Part shown: piece after piece, positions 44,089 through 53,523 of the stretch
Numbering within the stretch: position 1 is the first letter of the stretch
Layout: each line of letters starts with the position of its first letter
NCBI GenBank assembly: GCA_037447455.1
Contig: JBBIGQ010000005.1
Location: 1 to 64,000, forward strand
DNA length: 64,000 nt
Reading direction: 5' to 3'
Source of the DNA: BPGX01 sp037447455
GTDB taxonomy: Bacteria; Bacteroidota; Bacteroidia; B-17B0; Aurantibacillaceae
Notes under the pieces: generated by a model
Databases searched by the model: none
What the model saw: the letters and a program-made list of their open reading frames with translations, nothing else
What the model was told of the DNA's origin: nothing
Made by a program: the position numbers and the translations under genes

Positions 44089-45639
44089 ATGCAGTCATAC
44101 AAAATGCTGTTGTTATGGATAATTGTGTTCACAAATGTATGGGTGTATGCCCAAAATATTGATGAAAAAAAACTTTTGGAAACAGCAAAGGAAAAAATGT
44201 TGAATGAAAATTTTGAAGAAGCGTTAGATGATTGGTTGCAACTGTACCAAATCAACTCTAAAAATCATGAATATGCCTATAACGTAGCGGTATGTTATTT
44301 GAATACTAATACCAACAAAAGCAAAGCTATTCCTTATTTGGAAAGTGTGGTTAAATCTGAAAACCATAATTCTAATGCAGAGTTTCTTTTAGGTCGGGCT
44401 TATCAGTATGCCAATCGTTTTTCAGAAGCCATAGAGTATTTTCAAAAATTTAAAAATAATGGTAAAGGGAGTCAGGAAAATTTAAATCTGGTAGATCTTG
44501 AAATACAACATTGCTATAATGCAAGAGAACTTATTAAATATCCTGTAAATGTTACATTTCATAATCTTGGAAAAAATATAAATTCAGAATATGCCGATTA
44601 TTATCCTTTTGTAGATGAGCGTGAAAATTTTTTAATCTATAATACCAATCGTCCGTTAAATAGCAAAACAGAAAAATTATCCAATGGACAATACAACAAT
44701 TCTGTTTTTATATCAAAAGTAGTGAATGGTGAATTTATGGAGTCATCTGTGATAGGAGCGCCTGTATCCAAAGGTAATAGCGGTGAGGAAGTTGTTGGTA
44801 TGAGTTCAAATGGCCGTGTTTTAATTATCCATAAGAATGGAAAATTATTTTACAGCAGAATGAACGATATGGGTTTATATCAAAAATTAGAACATCTTCC
44901 GCCCTCTGTTAATGGGAATGGTGATGTTATTGCAGCGAGCATTAACAATGAAGAAAATGAGATTTATTTTGCGAGTAATAGAAAAGGGGGATACGGAGGC
45001 ACAGATATTTATGTGTGTCGCAAGTTGAACAATAAATGGTTGGAACCTGAAAATCTTGGACCTTCTATCAACACGGAATATGATGAGGATTTTCCAAACC
45101 TGTCTCCGGATGAAAATACTTTATTTTTCAGTTCTAAAGGTCATGGCAGTATGGGCGGATATGATATTTTTAAGGCAACGCGTAATCCTCAAAATAATAA
45201 ATTTGAAAACCCTAAAAATATAGGGTATCCAATTAATACCTCGTATGATGACATGAATTTCCGAATTTCTAAAACGAAACGATACGGTTATTTAGCCAGC
45301 ATTCGTGGGGATGGTCTAGGTGATTATGATATTTACAGAGTAGTATTGAATGATGAAGAACCTGAATTTACACTCATTGTAGGTGAAGTAAAAGCAACCC
45401 CGTCTATAAGTGATTACAGAGATGTATTCATTCAGGTTACACAATTAAACAACGGTGAATTGGTCGGCAACTATTTACCAAATCCTAATTCGGGTCGATA
45501 CGTAATGATTCTTCCACCGGGAAAGTACAAACTGACGGCTGAACATCCTGATTACAAGTCTTATGAAACAACGCTTGAAGTGTTTGACAAAGCATCTTAT
45601 CAATCGGAAATTACGCACCACATCCTATTAAAAAAATAA
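44089..45639 (+). CDS. TPR / PD40 propeller envelope protein lacking a peptidoglycan anchor
   Basis: This 516-residue protein starts at ATG 44089, M-Q-S-Y-K-M-L-L-L-W; an upstream TTG overlaps the promoter and is rejected. The signal peptide (about 1-21) is followed by TPR units (about 24-140), a PD40 propeller (about 150-420, with N-R-K-G-G-Y-G-G-T-D-I and S-K-G-H-G-S-M-G-G-Y-D-I-F) and a final beta-sandwich (about 430-516). It lacks the OmpA domain of the PorE-like protein at 26664 and the SPOR-like end of that at 4229. It may interact with the same T9SS scaffold without holding peptidoglycan. The -7 box TATTTTTG lies at 44066-44073. The upp gene follows 3 bp later. Confidence 0.85.
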   Translation: MQSYKMLLLWIIVFTNVWVYAQNIDEKKLLETAKEKMLNENFEEALDDWLQLYQINSKNHEYAYNVAVCYLNTNTNKSKAIPYLESVVKSENHNSNAEFLLGRAYQYANRFSEAIEYFQKFKNNGKGSQENLNLVDLEIQHCYNARELIKYPVNVTFHNLGKNINSEYADYYPFVDERENFLIYNTNRPLNSKTEKLSNGQYNNSVFISKVVNGEFMESSVIGAPVSKGNSGEEVVGMSSNGRVLIIHKNGKLFYSRMNDMGLYQKLEHLPPSVNGNGDVIAASINNEENEIYFASNRKGGYGGTDIYVCRKLNNKWLEPENLGPSINTEYDEDFPNLSPDENTLFFSSKGHGSMGGYDIFKATRNPQNNKFENPKNIGYPINTSYDDMNFRISKTKRYGYLASIRGDGLGDYDIYRVVLNDEEPEFTLIVGEVKATPSISDYRDVFIQVTQLNNGELVGNYLPNPNSGRYVMILPPGKYKLTAEHPDYKSYETTLEVFDKASYQSEITHHILLKK

Positions 45640-45642
45640 TCT

Positions 45643-46293
45643 ATGGTACATAATTTATCCTTATCTACATCTATTCTCCATCAATACATCGCAGAAATCA
45701 GAGATAAAGATATTCAAAAAGATAGGTTGAGATTTAGAAAAAATCTGGAACGAATAGGGCAGGTCATCGCTTATGAAATATCCAGAGAATTAGAATACCA
45801 ATCGGTTCCTGTAACAACGCCTCTTGGCATTGCAGATGCCAAAATGCTTGCTCATCAGCCGGTTATCGCTACCATCCTCCGTGCCGGCTTGCCTTTACAT
45901 TTGGGTATATTGGATATTTTTGACAAAGCAGAAAATGCCTTCATTAGCGCTTACAGAAAACATCATAAAGATCATTCTTTTGACATCGCATTAGAGTATG
46001 TTTCTTGCCCGGATTTAAATAATAAAGTATTGATTTTATGCGATCCTATGTTGGCCACAGGTTCTTCCATGGTGCTGACATTTAAAGCACTCTTAAATTA
46101 TGGAAAGCCCAAACATACACATATTGTATGTGCTATAGCTAGCAAACAGGGAGTAGATTACCTGAAAAAAAATATGCCGGATGTGAATTATACCTTGTGG
46201 TGTGGCGTTATTGATGAGGAACTTACTTCTACAGCATATATTGTCCCCGGTCTTGGAGATGCAGGCGATCTGGCTTTTGGTGAAAAAATTTAA
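45643..46293 (+). CDS. upp: Uracil phosphoribosyltransferase
   Basis: This 216-residue protein has R-A-G-L-P-L-H-L-G (uracil-site loop), the PRPP-binding D-P-M-L-A-T-G-S-S and C-terminal V-P-G-L-G-D-A-G-D. It makes UMP from uracil and PRPP in pyrimidine salvage. It is tightly packed: 3 bp after the PD40 gene and 2 bp before bshC, so it belongs to the long plus-strand operon 44-50.6 kb. Confidence 0.95.
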   Translation: MVHNLSLSTSILHQYIAEIRDKDIQKDRLRFRKNLERIGQVIAYEISRELEYQSVPVTTPLGIADAKMLAHQPVIATILRAGLPLHLGILDIFDKAENAFISAYRKHHKDHSFDIALEYVSCPDLNNKVLILCDPMLATGSSMVLTFKALLNYGKPKHTHIVCAIASKQGVDYLKKNMPDVNYTLWCGVIDEELTSTAYIVPGLGDAGDLAFGEKI

Positions 46294-46295
46294 TT

Positions 46296-47930
46296 ATGTC
46301 TTTACAATCTAGCTTAGTTCCTGCTTCTCAAAAATACTTTGAAAAAATTATATGGGATTTTATTCAACAAACACTTCCTTCTTCTCTTTTGTTTGATTAC
46401 TTTGATGCAAAAAAAATAGAAGCCCATCTCCATAAGTTTAATACGGAGAGTGCATTCAGACCATTATTAGTCAATACCTTATTAAAACAAGCACAATCCA
46501 CCTCCAATACTTCATCGGCAACCCTTCAAAATATTCAGTTATTAACCAACAGCAAAACCTTTACTATTACAACAGGGCATCAATTAAATTTATTTACAGG
46601 TCCCTTGTTTTTTATTTATAAAATTTCATCGGTCATACAATTGTGTAACTATTTAAAGAAACATTACTCTTCGTTTAATTTTGTTCCTGTTTTTTGGATG
46701 GCATCGGAAGACCATGATGTTGATGAAATCAATCATTTCTATTTCAAAGAACATTGTTTTCAATGGAATAGAACATCGGATAGGACACCGGTTTCTGCGC
46801 TTTCTACAAAAGAATTAGATACTTTATGGCATGAAATGAAAACAACACAATTTTTTTCAGAACAAGATCTACAACTCTTTTACAACGCTTATATTCAACA
46901 CGATACTTATATTGACGCTGCCCGCTTTCTCATTAATGAACTCTTTGGAAAGTATGGTCTTGTTATACTCCAGCCAAATGAGAAAGTATTTAAAGAAGCA
47001 TTCAAAGAAATATTTTACTCAGATATTTTTGAAAATAATTTTTACCATCAAGTTTTACATACTGTTGAAACATTCAAAACGCACCATTATCACATTCAGG
47101 TTAACCCAAGGGCTGTTAATACATTTTTGTTTTCAGATGATAAAAGATACTTGATTCAACAGGATAAGCACCGATATTACTTAAAAGGTACTGAAATAAC
47201 TTTTTCTAAAGAGGCGTTGCAGGAAACGTTACAGCATACGCCGGAAAAATTTAGCCCCAATGTATTACTACGCCCATTACTTCAGCAAAAAATTTTGCCC
47301 AATATTGCTTACATTGGTGGAAGTGCTGAAATTGCCTATTGGTTAGAATTAAAGCAAGCGTTTGACCATTATTCTATTTCATTCCCCTTTTTAATTCAAA
47401 GACCGGTTTTATTTATTGCACTAGAGACCACTCTTCAAAAAATTTCAAAACTACAACTTCCCATACAGCACATCTTTGAGTACGACCTTAATAAAACTAT
47501 ACAAGAATACTTGAATCAACAACAACTCAGTATTCAATTATCGGAAGAAAAAAATAAATTACTCTTTGTTTTCGACCAATTTCATCAAATAACGGATAAG
47601 ATTGATAAATCATTAGTGGCATTTGTGAATGCAGAAAAAACCAAAACAATGAAGTTTGTGGAAACTTTAGAACAAAAACTCAATAAAACTATTAAACAAA
47701 AAAACGATACGATTGTAAGACAAATAGAAAGCGTTTATGCTACTTTTTTCCCAAATACTATTATGCAAGACAGAGTATGGAACTTGTTTTATGCATACAA
47801 ATTGCTTAATTACTCTTCATACATTGAATTTATTGAAGCAATCCAGGCATTTTGTTTACCTGATTTTAATACTTCTTCTCCATCTTTTCAATTCGTTTTA
47901 CTCAACAGAGATAAACAATTGGCGCATTAA
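46296..47930 (+). CDS. bshC: Bacillithiol biosynthesis cysteine-adding enzyme BshC
   Basis: This 544-residue protein has the BshC signature T-T-G-H-Q-L-N-L-F-T-G-P-L-F, V-F-W-M-A-S-E-D-H-D and G-G-S-A-E-I-A-Y-W-L. A coiled-coil stretch lies about 420-480. BshC joins cysteine to glucosaminyl-malate, the last step of bacillithiol synthesis, which supplies the low-molecular-weight thiol of many Bacillota and Bacteroidota. BshA and BshB genes are not in this window, so the pathway is inferred, not seen in full. Confidence 0.92.
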   Translation: MSLQSSLVPASQKYFEKIIWDFIQQTLPSSLLFDYFDAKKIEAHLHKFNTESAFRPLLVNTLLKQAQSTSNTSSATLQNIQLLTNSKTFTITTGHQLNLFTGPLFFIYKISSVIQLCNYLKKHYSSFNFVPVFWMASEDHDVDEINHFYFKEHCFQWNRTSDRTPVSALSTKELDTLWHEMKTTQFFSEQDLQLFYNAYIQHDTYIDAARFLINELFGKYGLVILQPNEKVFKEAFKEIFYSDIFENNFYHQVLHTVETFKTHHYHIQVNPRAVNTFLFSDDKRYLIQQDKHRYYLKGTEITFSKEALQETLQHTPEKFSPNVLLRPLLQQKILPNIAYIGGSAEIAYWLELKQAFDHYSISFPFLIQRPVLFIALETTLQKISKLQLPIQHIFEYDLNKTIQEYLNQQQLSIQLSEEKNKLLFVFDQFHQITDKIDKSLVAFVNAEKTKTMKFVETLEQKLNKTIKQKNDTIVRQIESVYATFFPNTIMQDRVWNLFYAYKLLNYSSYIEFIEAIQAFCLPDFNTSSPSFQFVLLNRDKQLAH

Positions 47931-47941
47931 AAATTACCATA

Positions 47942-48337
47942 ATGACTTTTCAGGAGCGTCTTAAATTATACATGATTGGCTTTATGATAGGCCTTCTGTT
48001 GGTATTCATATTATTTGGTAATAGAACCTGCTCTTCGCTAAGTGAAGTCAAAATGAGTGAACTTAAACGACAAAATATACGATTTTCTGAAAAAGTAAAT
48101 TGTCAGTTAAAATGCCTGCATAAAACATCTGCGCAATTGAAGGCCGAACTGGATTTTTTTGAAGTAAATTTTGACAAAAGCCAGCCGCGTGAAAAGCCAT
48201 GCCGAATATACTATTTAGAGCCGAGAGAGCCATTTAAAAAATTTTATTCCTATCATTTGATAGTAAAAGATTGTGATGAAACAAGCTGGCTTTCTGAAAT
48301 AATTTTACAAAATTCCATATCATGTCAATGCCCCTGA
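47942..48337 (+). CDS. Small membrane-anchored protein, DUF4258-like
   Basis: This 131-residue protein has one N-terminal membrane helix (about 10-26) and a soluble domain with five Cys (C-S-S, C-Q-L-K-C, K-P-C-R, D-C-D) and the pattern V-N-F-D-K-S-Q-P-R-E-K-P-C. I recall a DUF4258-labelled family of similar length in Bacteroidota beginning with the same R-L-K-X-Y-X-X-G helix, but cannot confirm it here. The stop overlaps the tadA start by 16 bases, so it is translationally coupled. Function unknown. Confidence 0.7.
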   Translation: MTFQERLKLYMIGFMIGLLLVFILFGNRTCSSLSEVKMSELKRQNIRFSEKVNCQLKCLHKTSAQLKAELDFFEVNFDKSQPREKPCRIYYLEPREPFKKFYSYHLIVKDCDETSWLSEIILQNSISCQCP

Positions 48338-48777
48338 AAGATCATGAATACTTCATGCGTGAAGCACTGAAAGAAGCTGAAAAAGCGTATGATAAAAACG
48401 AAGTGCCAATAGGCGCTATAGTTGTATGGAACAATAAAATCATATCCCGTGCTCATAATCTTACAGAACAATTAAACGATGTAACCGCTCATGCTGAAAT
48501 GCAGGCCATTACCGCAGCTACTCATTATATCGGTGGAAAATATCTCAAAGAATGCAGTATTTATGTTACTATTGAACCATGTCCGATGTGTGCAGGTGCT
48601 ATGGGGTGGGCACAAGTATCCAATCTTATTTTCGGGGCTTACGATTTGAAAAAAGGATATACATTATTTTCGGAAGATATTTTGCATCCTAAAACGCAAG
48701 TACTCAAAGGTATATTAGCCGAGGAATGTAAAACCATTATTCAGATGTTTTTTCAGGAAAAAAGAAACAAATTATAA
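48322..48777 (+). CDS. tadA: tRNA adenosine(34) deaminase TadA
   Basis: This 151-residue protein has the zinc-deaminase motifs T-A-H-A-E-M-Q-A-I and E-P-C-P-M-C-A-G-A-M, with V-P-I-G-A-I-V-V and L-F-S-E-D-I-L-H-P. TadA converts A34 of tRNA-Arg to inosine. A guanine-deaminase-like role is possible, but the length and the E-V-P-I-G-A start favour TadA. It overlaps the preceding gene by 16 bases. The start could be the first ATG or the second two codons on. Confidence 0.88.
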   Translation: MSMPLKDHEYFMREALKEAEKAYDKNEVPIGAIVVWNNKIISRAHNLTEQLNDVTAHAEMQAITAATHYIGGKYLKECSIYVTIEPCPMCAGAMGWAQVSNLIFGAYDLKKGYTLFSEDILHPKTQVLKGILAEECKTIIQMFFQEKRNKL

Positions 48778-48798
48778 AAGTAATTTTATTCTTAAACT

Positions 48799-49830
48799 AT
48801 GTCTCTACAATTACCATCCGGCGGTGCTTTTCTGATAACGCGTACCGACAGCATTGGCGATGTGATGTTGACTATACCACTTACGTATTTTCTGAAAAAA
48901 CATTTTCCTCAACACAAGATATTATTTTTATGTAGTGCTTATACAAAACCACTTCTTGAACACATTCAAACAATAGATACAGTAATAGAGCTTGAAACGT
49001 TTTTTAAAAAATCTTCTGCAGAACAATATAATTTGATACGAGGGCAAAACGTTCATACGGCCATCCTCGTATTCCCGACATATTCTGTCAGCAAGTTGCT
49101 TCGTACACTTTCAATACCGAATAGAATTGGTACAGCGCATCGCTGGTACAACTGGCTTTTTTGCAATTACCGTGTAGCATTTAGTAGAAAAAAATCGGAT
49201 TTGCACGAAGCACAACTCAACTTTAAATTATTAAAACCATTGGGAATAACTACCATACCTGCTTTAGATGAATTGCAATCTATGTTTCTCTGGAAGCCGC
49301 TTCCTGCGTTGCCAGAGTGGATAGAAAGAAAGTTGAATAAAAACAAATTTAAACTCATCCTGCATCCCAAATCTAAAGGAAGTGCACGAGAATGGGGGAC
49401 TAAAAATTTTATTCAACTTATTAAACATTTGAATCCATCTGACTATCAAATTATCCTGACGGGCACTCAACAGGAAGAAAAATATCTTCAGGAAATTATC
49501 CAACACTGCCCGGAAGTAACTAACTTTGCGGGAAAAACAACGCTTTTAGAATTACTCGCCTTGATACAGCAATGTGATGGATTGGTGGCTGCGAGCACAG
49601 GGACTTTGCACATAGCGGCTGCTCTCGGTAAACAAGCTATTGGTATTTATCCATCTATTCGTCCTATGCACGCCGGAAGATGGAGACCTATTGGACCAAA
49701 TGCTTATGTAATTCAACAACCGAACGATTGCACAGATTGTAAAAACACACCTGAACATTGTCATTGCATCCAATCCATTTCGTATCAGCAAGTTCTGAAC
49801 ATTTTGAATAACATTACTCTTCAAAAATGA
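48799..49830 (+). CDS. Glycosyltransferase family 9 (heptosyltransferase-like)
   Basis: This 343-residue cytoplasmic protein has the GT9 motifs R-T-D-S-I-G-D-V-M-L-T at the start, H-P-K-S-K-G-S-A-R-E-W near residue 195 and A-S-T-G-T-L-H-I-A-A-A-L-G-K near 270. A C-terminal Cys cluster (C-T-D-C-K-N, C-H-C) is also present. GT9 enzymes add heptose or similar sugars to the lipopolysaccharide core. It overlaps the next gene by ATGA, so the two are translationally coupled. Confidence 0.88.
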   Translation: MSLQLPSGGAFLITRTDSIGDVMLTIPLTYFLKKHFPQHKILFLCSAYTKPLLEHIQTIDTVIELETFFKKSSAEQYNLIRGQNVHTAILVFPTYSVSKLLRTLSIPNRIGTAHRWYNWLFCNYRVAFSRKKSDLHEAQLNFKLLKPLGITTIPALDELQSMFLWKPLPALPEWIERKLNKNKFKLILHPKSKGSAREWGTKNFIQLIKHLNPSDYQIILTGTQQEEKYLQEIIQHCPEVTNFAGKTTLLELLALIQQCDGLVAASTGTLHIAAALGKQAIGIYPSIRPMHAGRWRPIGPNAYVIQQPNDCTDCKNTPEHCHCIQSISYQQVLNILNNITLQK

Positions 49831-50624
49831 AATCGTATTTTAATAACAAGGTCATTTGGATAACGGGCGCTTCCTCAGGAATAGGCGAAGCGCTTGCACA
49901 ATATCTTTTGAAAAATACGACTGCTCAACTCGTCTTATCGGCCAGAAATGAGGTCAAACTACAATCTATCAGCGAGGGCTCTATGAAGGAACGTGTTTTA
50001 ATACTTTCTTTTGATTTAGGAAGCAATTTTTCTGCTGAAACTCTGGTCAATCAGATCATGCAACGTTTGGGGCGCATAGATATTTTAATCAACAACGGGG
50101 GCTTAAGTCAACGCAGTAAAGTATTAGAAGTGTCTGAAGATACGGAACGTTATTTGTTTGAAGTCAATTACTTTAGTTATGTAAAACTTAGTCGTGCTGT
50201 ATTGCCGATAATGCTTAAACAACAATCGGGGCACATTGTAGTGATGAGTAGCGTTGCAGGCAAGTTTGGTTTTTACTTGCGCAGTTCGTACAGTGCAGCA
50301 AAACATGCTTTACATGGTTACTTTGAGACCTTGCGTCTGGAATACGAACAGGAAGGAATATCTGTTACAATGGTGTGTCCCGGAAAAGTAAAAACCAATG
50401 TATCGGTCAACGCTCTGACTAATAATAAACAAGCACATGGTAAAATGGATGAAAGTCATCAAAATGCTATGTCTGCTGAAAAAGCAGCCATTCAGATACT
50501 TCGTGCTGTGGCACACAAAAAGGAAGAGATTTATATAGGCGGAAAAGAAATTCTAATGGTCTACTTTAAACGTTTTTGTCCCTGCTTATTTAAGTGGCTG
50601 ATAAGAAAACAATCGCCTTATTAA
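49827..50624 (+). CDS. Short-chain dehydrogenase/reductase family oxidoreductase
   Basis: This 265-residue protein has the classical SDR elements: T-G-A-S-S-G-I-G-E-A for the dinucleotide, I-N-N-G-G-L, Ser in V-M-S-S-V-A and catalytic Y-S-A-A-K. It is closest in pattern to DHRS7/YqjQ-like membrane-associated SDRs, with a C-terminal amphipathic stretch. The substrate is unknown. Its ATG overlaps the stop of the GT9 gene; it converges with the gene at 50634, 9 bp away. Confidence 0.88.
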   Translation: MKSYFNNKVIWITGASSGIGEALAQYLLKNTTAQLVLSARNEVKLQSISEGSMKERVLILSFDLGSNFSAETLVNQIMQRLGRIDILINNGGLSQRSKVLEVSEDTERYLFEVNYFSYVKLSRAVLPIMLKQQSGHIVVMSSVAGKFGFYLRSSYSAAKHALHGYFETLRLEYEQEGISVTMVCPGKVKTNVSVNALTNNKQAHGKMDESHQNAMSAEKAAIQILRAVAHKKEEIYIGGKEILMVYFKRFCPCLFKWLIRKQSPY

Positions 50625-50633
50625 ATACCTGCT

Positions 50634-51422
50634 TTACCGCTTAAATTCTGCTACATCTTTATCATAACATAAATAATAAGTGCCTTTGGGAATATTACTA
50701 ATATCTACATTAATACCAAAGCCGCGTTTGATAATATTACCATAAACATCGTAAATTTCAAACATTGTTTCATCTGAAAATTGTATTTCTTTTTTATCGC
50801 GACTCATTACAAAATTAGGTTTGGACTTTGAAGATTTAATGATAATGTCATTGGAATACCGAACGGTGTTATTAAATCCTACTTGTTTTATCCTGAATTT
50901 ATTTTCACCACTGGTTAAGAATGCTTTAAATGTATAAGTATGTCGTTCAGGTGTTCCTTTACCAATCACTTCTCCTACAGGTATCCATTTGTTCCATTTG
51001 AATTGTTCGATGATATAAGGCAAAGGTCCATTTTCATCTTCGGTAATCCAGGTTATCAGTCCGTCGCTGCTGCCATGGGCAGCTAGTATCACAAAGGTGG
51101 GCATTGGACGAACATCTTCAATGTTGAGTATTTTGGGGGTACAATCTTTTTTATGATAAATTTCTACTAAAATTTTCTCTCCATAATTCAGGTTCAAAGC
51201 GGTCAGGTCAATTTCAAAAGCACTGGAATTTATCTCATCTGTGGTGATATTTCCATTTACTTTTACTTCTACGGCGCAGAATCCAACACTTCCGGAATAA
51301 TAGTTTTGAACATAAAGATTTTTGAGTTGATACACACCGTCAATCACTAATTTTTTAATCTCATCACTCCATGAGTAAAGAGATAAAAAACACATAAGAA
51401 GTATCAAACTTAATCGTTTCAT
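50634..51422 (-). CDS. Secreted protein with C-terminal sorting-like domain
   Basis: This 262-residue protein has a signal peptide (about 1-19). A middle of beta strands (about 25-200) follows, including A-A-H-G-S-S-D-G and W-I-T-E-D-E-N-G, which fits an Ig/FNIII-like fold. The end (about 215-262) resembles a short type A T9SS domain: F-E-I-Y-D-V-Y-G-N-I-I-K-R and I-P-K-G-T-Y-Y-L. I do not recognise a family. A -7 box TACTTTTG is at 51439-51446 (minus). A secreted surface role is inferred from the ends only. Confidence 0.65.
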   Translation of the reverse strand: MKRLSLILLMCFLSLYSWSDEIKKLVIDGVYQLKNLYVQNYYSGSVGFCAVEVKVNGNITTDEINSSAFEIDLTALNLNYGEKILVEIYHKKDCTPKILNIEDVRPMPTFVILAAHGSSDGLITWITEDENGPLPYIIEQFKWNKWIPVGEVIGKGTPERHTYTFKAFLTSGENKFRIKQVGFNNTVRYSNDIIIKSSKSKPNFVMSRDKKEIQFSDETMFEIYDVYGNIIKRGFGINVDISNIPKGTYYLCYDKDVAEFKR

Positions 51423-51501
51423 TTTATTATTTTGTTTGCAAAAGTAATAAATTTATCGTATTCAAAAAAATAAATAATTAACATTTTTGATTTCCGGACG
51501 T

Positions 51502-53160
51502 TTAACTTCCCATGGACACCAAAAATTCTTCGTTGGATTTTGTTTTACTCATCTGATTGATTAAAAATTCCATGGCTTCATCGGGTTTCATTTCGCTCAG
51601 ATGTTTTCTGAGTATCCACATTTTATTAAGTGTGTTTTTGTCTAACAATAAATCTTCCCGACGCGTAGAGGAAGCCAGTAAATCAATTGCCGGAAAGATT
51701 CTCTTATTAGCCAGTTTTCTGTCCAGTTGTAGTTCCATATTACCGGTACCTTTGAACTCTTCAAATATCACTTCATCCATTTTAGAGCCCGTATCAATGA
51801 GTGCGGTGGCAATAATGGTCAGAGAACCGCCGTTTTCAATTTTACGTGCAGCCCCAAAAAAACGTTTGGGCTTTTGAAGCGCTGTGGCTTCTACACCGCC
51901 GGTTAAAACCTTTCCGCTGGCAGGCATCACTGTGTTATAGGCACGTGCCATGCGCGTGATACTATCTAATAAGATGACCACATCGTGTCCACATTCTACC
52001 AATCTTTTGGCTTTTTCCAAAACAATGTTAGATACACGAACATGCCGTTCTGCCGGCTCATCAAAGGTAGAAGCTATGACTTCAGCTCTTACACTTCGTT
52101 GCATGTCTGTTACTTCTTCCGGTCGCTCATCAATCAGGAGTATAATTAAATATACTTCCGGGTGGTTGTATGAAATGGCATTGGCAATTTCTTTGAGCAA
52201 AACTGTTTTACCTGTTTTGGGTTGTGCTACAATGAGACCTCTTTGTCCTTTGCCTATAGGAGCAAATAAGTCCACAATTCTTGTGCTCAGTGTTTCGTAT
52301 TTACCACCGGCTAATTTCAATTTTTCGTAAGGAAACAAGGGAGTTAAATAATCAAACGTTACTCTATCACGAATGTATGATAAATCGCGTCCATTTACTT
52401 TTTCAATCTGAATAATTGGAAAATATTTCTCACCTTCTTTGGGTGGGCGAATAGATCCACGAACAACATCTCCTGTTTTGAGCCCGCAGGCTTTGATTTG
52501 CTGTGGTGAAATGTAAATATCATCCGGAGAGCTTAAATAGTTGTAATCAGCACTTCTTAAAAAACCATATCCTTCCTGCAACACTTCCAATACACCTTCT
52601 GCCTGAATTACTCCATCAAACTTAAATGTAAATTGCAGGTCTTTTTTGTGTTTTTGTTGTTCGGTAATTTCAACAGTCGGTTCATTTTCTTCTATTGTTG
52701 GAACATTTATGAAAGCTTCATCTTCACTCGTTATAGGTTCTGTTTGGAAGTCGTTTGTATCTTGTACATTTATTATATCTCCACTCACTTCTTCTGTTGT
52801 TGTGCTTGTTGTACTATTTTGGTCAGAATAAGTTTCTGTTAGTGATGAGTCGGGTAGTAGGGTGTCATTTGCATTTTCAGAGTGATTTTTTTCAATGATT
52901 GGTTGTGGTGTATTTTGGGTTTCTGATTTTTTCCGAGTATCTATTCTTTTTCTTTTATTTTTTTCAGGAGACGGGGTGTTGATGTTCTGAAAAAATTCTT
53001 CTTTAATTTTTTGAGCCAGGGTTCCGTCCTTGCTTTGTTCATTTACAACAGCCAGAATGATATCGGCTTTTGATAAGCCCTTGTGCTGAATGTTGAATTT
53101 TTCAGCCACTTGCTTTAGTTCGCTTGCTTTTAATTGGGTGAGTTCTTTCACAGTAAACAT
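51502..53160 (-). CDS. rho: Transcription termination factor Rho
   Basis: This 552-residue protein has a Rho N-terminal domain (about 1-45), then an acidic, Ser/Thr/Asn-rich insertion (about 55-185). The cold-shock-like RNA-binding domain (E-G-Y-G-F-L-R-S-A-D-Y-N-Y-L) is next. The RecA-like ATPase has P-K-T-G-K-T near residue 311, D-E-R-P-E-E-V-T-D-M and L-L-D-S-I-T-R-M-A-R. Rho hexamers pull RNA out of stalled polymerase. The long disordered insert is characteristic of Bacteroidota Rho. Its leader is about 150 bases, from a well-matched promoter at 53316-53348. Confidence 0.95.
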   Translation of the reverse strand: MFTVKELTQLKASELKQVAEKFNIQHKGLSKADIILAVVNEQSKDGTLAQKIKEEFFQNINTPSPEKNKRKRIDTRKKSETQNTPQPIIEKNHSENANDTLLPDSSLTETYSDQNSTTSTTTEEVSGDIINVQDTNDFQTEPITSEDEAFINVPTIEENEPTVEITEQQKHKKDLQFTFKFDGVIQAEGVLEVLQEGYGFLRSADYNYLSSPDDIYISPQQIKACGLKTGDVVRGSIRPPKEGEKYFPIIQIEKVNGRDLSYIRDRVTFDYLTPLFPYEKLKLAGGKYETLSTRIVDLFAPIGKGQRGLIVAQPKTGKTVLLKEIANAISYNHPEVYLIILLIDERPEEVTDMQRSVRAEVIASTFDEPAERHVRVSNIVLEKAKRLVECGHDVVILLDSITRMARAYNTVMPASGKVLTGGVEATALQKPKRFFGAARKIENGGSLTIIATALIDTGSKMDEVIFEEFKGTGNMELQLDRKLANKRIFPAIDLLASSTRREDLLLDKNTLNKMWILRKHLSEMKPDEAMEFLINQMSKTKSNEEFLVSMGS

Positions 53161-53523
53161 AAAAATAATTTATTTAAACTATCTAAAATGCTTGTTGCAT
53201 TTTTACTTCTTATTTTTTGAAATAATATTTGTAGTAATGAGCAAATTTGTAGTATTTATTGAATTCGTAACAGATTCTATAACCGGGAAAATTTGAAAAA
53301 CAATTTTTACGGGCACAAATATACGAATAATATTTCAGATTATACAAATAAAAAAATGAAAACAGATTTCTTTAAAAAATAAATAGGCGATGGAATAAAA
53401 AAGTCCGATGTTATGTACCCATCAGGACATATTTCAAATTAAAACACGAAAATAAAAAATTTTTTGAAAAATATCAGAATGAAAGTAAAGAGAACAGGTC
53501 TGTTACAAGGTGTAACTCTTGAT
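53161..53523. other. Rho leader and upstream intergenic region
   Basis: These 363 bp lie between rho and the upstream hppD gene, both on the minus strand. The rho promoter (53316-53348) divides it: about 150 bases of leader toward rho, and an AT-rich stretch toward hppD. No small gene, RNA gene or strong terminator hairpin was recognised. Confidence 0.55.
53316..53348 (-). promoter_or_regulatory. Bacteroidota-type promoter for rho
   Basis: Minus strand: TTTG (complement of 53345-53348), 21 bp, TATATTTG (complement of 53316-53323). Full match to both boxes; expected start near 53309, leaving a leader of about 150 bases ahead of the rho ATG. Confidence 0.68.
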
